Below, one piece after another: positions 6,186 through 6,476 of a stretch of 6,476 nt of DNA. This stretch comes from Gammaproteobacteria bacterium. Lineage in GTDB: Bacteria > Pseudomonadota > Gammaproteobacteria > SZUA-229. The notes under the pieces are model-generated. The model did no database searches. It was not told where the DNA came from and saw only the letters and a list, made by a program, of their open reading frames with translations. How positions within the stretch are numbered: the first letter of the stretch is position 1; the number at the start of each line of letters is the position of its first letter. The DNA lies in assembly GCA_027858635.1 (NCBI GenBank), contig JAQICG010000041.1, positions 1-6,476 of the forward strand, read 5' to 3'. Made by a program: the position numbers and the translations under genes.

Positions 6186-6262
6186 GACAAAATCGCCAGG
6201 AGCGATTTTGAACATGCAACAGCATGGCCCCGGAGGGGTGAGGGCAGGGACAGCCCGAATAA
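6186..6262 (+). repeat. Four-hairpin element, copy B, fused to the tRNA-Ser 3' remnant
   Basis: Hairpin 1: CAAAATCGC (6188-6196), loop CAGGA (6197-6201), GCGATTTTG (6202-6210). Hairpin 2: CATGC (6213-6217), loop AACA, GCATG (6222-6226). Hairpin 3: GCCCC (6227-6231), loop GGA, GGGGT (6235-6239). Hairpin 4: GGGC (6242-6245), loop AGGGACA, GCCC (6253-6256). Compared with copy A, hairpin 1 differs by two paired substitutions that keep the stem, hairpin 2 has different but still self-complementary arms, and hairpin 3 gains one pair. Loops of hairpins 1, 3 and 4 contain GGA. Confidence 0.75.
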
Positions 6263-6280
6263 TCCCTCTTTCTCCGCCAT
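6261..6280 (+). repeat. Second copy of the tRNA-Ser 3' end (broken copy or att-like repeat)
   Basis: The 20 bases are identical to 6083-6102, the end of the tRNA-Ser T-loop, the 3' strand of the T-stem, the acceptor strand TTTCTCC, the discriminator G, CCA and one more T. The offset is 178 bases. A direct repeat of a tRNA 3' end is the usual mark of site-specific integration, but the 178 bases enclosed carry no integrase or other gene. It may equally be the far end of a broken tRNA copy. Confidence 0.8.
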
Positions 6281-6285
6281 TTACA

Positions 6286-6314
6286 TTGACGTAGCTAATA
6301 TAAAGCTAGATAAT
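6286..6314 (+). promoter_or_regulatory. Sigma70 promoter of tRNA-Arg
   Basis: TTGACG at 6286-6291 (5 of 6) and GATAAT at 6309-6314 (5 of 6) are spaced by 17 bases. A GC-rich discriminator, GCGTC, follows the -10, as is typical of stable-RNA promoters under stringent control. The start would fall near 6321, about 10 bases before the tRNA. So tRNA-Arg can be transcribed independently of tRNA-Ser. Confidence 0.8.
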
Positions 6315-6330
6315 GCGTCTCGCAGAATAT

Positions 6331-6407
6331 GCGCCTGTAGCTCAGCTGGATAGAGTACTCGGCTACGAACCGAGCGGTCGGAGGTTCGAATCCTCCCAGG
6401 CGCACCA
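6331..6407 (+). tRNA. tRNA-Arg (anticodon ACG)
   Basis: Acceptor stem GCGCCTG (6331-6337) pairs with CAGGCGC (6397-6403); discriminator A at 6404 and CCA encoded at 6405-6407. D-arm AGCTCAGCTGGATAGAGT is standard. Anticodon arm CTCGG (6358-6362), loop CTACGAA, CCGAG (6370-6374), anticodon ACG at 6365-6367; A34 is normally deaminated to inosine by TadA so that CGU, CGC and CGA are read. T-arm GGAGG-TTCGAAT-CCTCC. Length 77 with CCA. E. coli has argV with the same anticodon at this locus. Confidence 0.97.
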
Positions 6408-6416
6408 CATAACAAA

Positions 6417-6448
6417 AGCCCCACCGGTTTTCTGGTGGGGCTTTTTTT
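6417..6448 (+). terminator. Rho-independent terminator after tRNA-Arg
   Basis: AGCCCCACC (6417-6425) pairs perfectly with GGTGGGGCT (6434-6442) around an 8-base loop, followed by a run of T to 6448. A-residues before the stem could make it work in both directions. It begins 10 bases after the tRNA CCA. The last 28 bases of the window (to 6476) show nothing I can call. Confidence 0.93.
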
Positions 6449-6476
6449 ATGTGCTGAATTTTGAAGCTCTGATGTA

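Noticed and set aside
6023..6211. 62-codon open frame across tRNA-Ser
   Set aside because: It begins inside the tRNA and crosses the inverted repeat and element copy B. The tRNA explains the sequence.
5842..6280. CRISPR array formed by the repeated segments
   Set aside because: There are only two copies of each segment, of different kinds and lengths, with no regular spacers. The repeats are tRNA ends and a hairpin element.

Overview
The window looks like a piece of a gammaproteobacterial chromosome. The gene order is recA (3' part) - recX - alaS - lysC - csrA - tRNA-Ser(GCU) - tRNA-Arg(ACG), all on the + strand. From memory, E. coli has recA-recX-alaS-csrA-serV-argV, and pseudomonads and related lineages carry lysC between alaS and csrA. 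Coding GC is moderately high and the intergenic stretches are AT-rich. The protein sequences are closest to pseudomonad-like or purple-sulfur-like gammaproteobacteria, but I cannot name the species.

Layout: 1-741 is the C-terminal two thirds of RecA. 763-1200 is RecX, its small regulator. 1259-3895 is full-length alanyl-tRNA synthetase. 3988-5226 holds a monofunctional aspartokinase (lysC) reading frame interrupted by one in-frame TGA at 4666-4668. The TGA sits where relatives have a conserved Arg and separates the kinase domain from the two ACT domains. A promoter (TTGCCT-17-TATACT) lies just upstream. 5359-5613 is CsrA with a normal 55-residue core and an unusual C-terminal tail of about five GN-x-x-E repeats; two ATGGA motifs overlap its ribosome binding site and start. 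A long nested terminator follows.

The 5614-6330 region has no protein gene but is dense in structure. An intact tRNA-Ser is bracketed by a second copy of its own 5' end (upstream) and a second copy of its own 3' end (downstream). Each remnant is joined to one copy of a ~80-nt element that folds into four successive hairpins. The two copies differ by compensatory changes in the stems while the CAGGA loop of hairpin 1 is unchanged, so the structure appears to be under selection. GGA-bearing loops next to csrA raise the possibility of a CsrA-binding RNA, though a dispersed structured repeat is at least as likely. tRNA-Arg follows with its own strong promoter and a clear terminator.

The genes are housekeeping: recombination/SOS (recA, recX), tRNA charging (alaS, tRNAs), aspartate-family amino acid synthesis (lysC) and global post-transcriptional control (csrA). 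The unusual parts are the split lysC, the CsrA repeat tail and the tRNA-Ser/hairpin-element mosaic.
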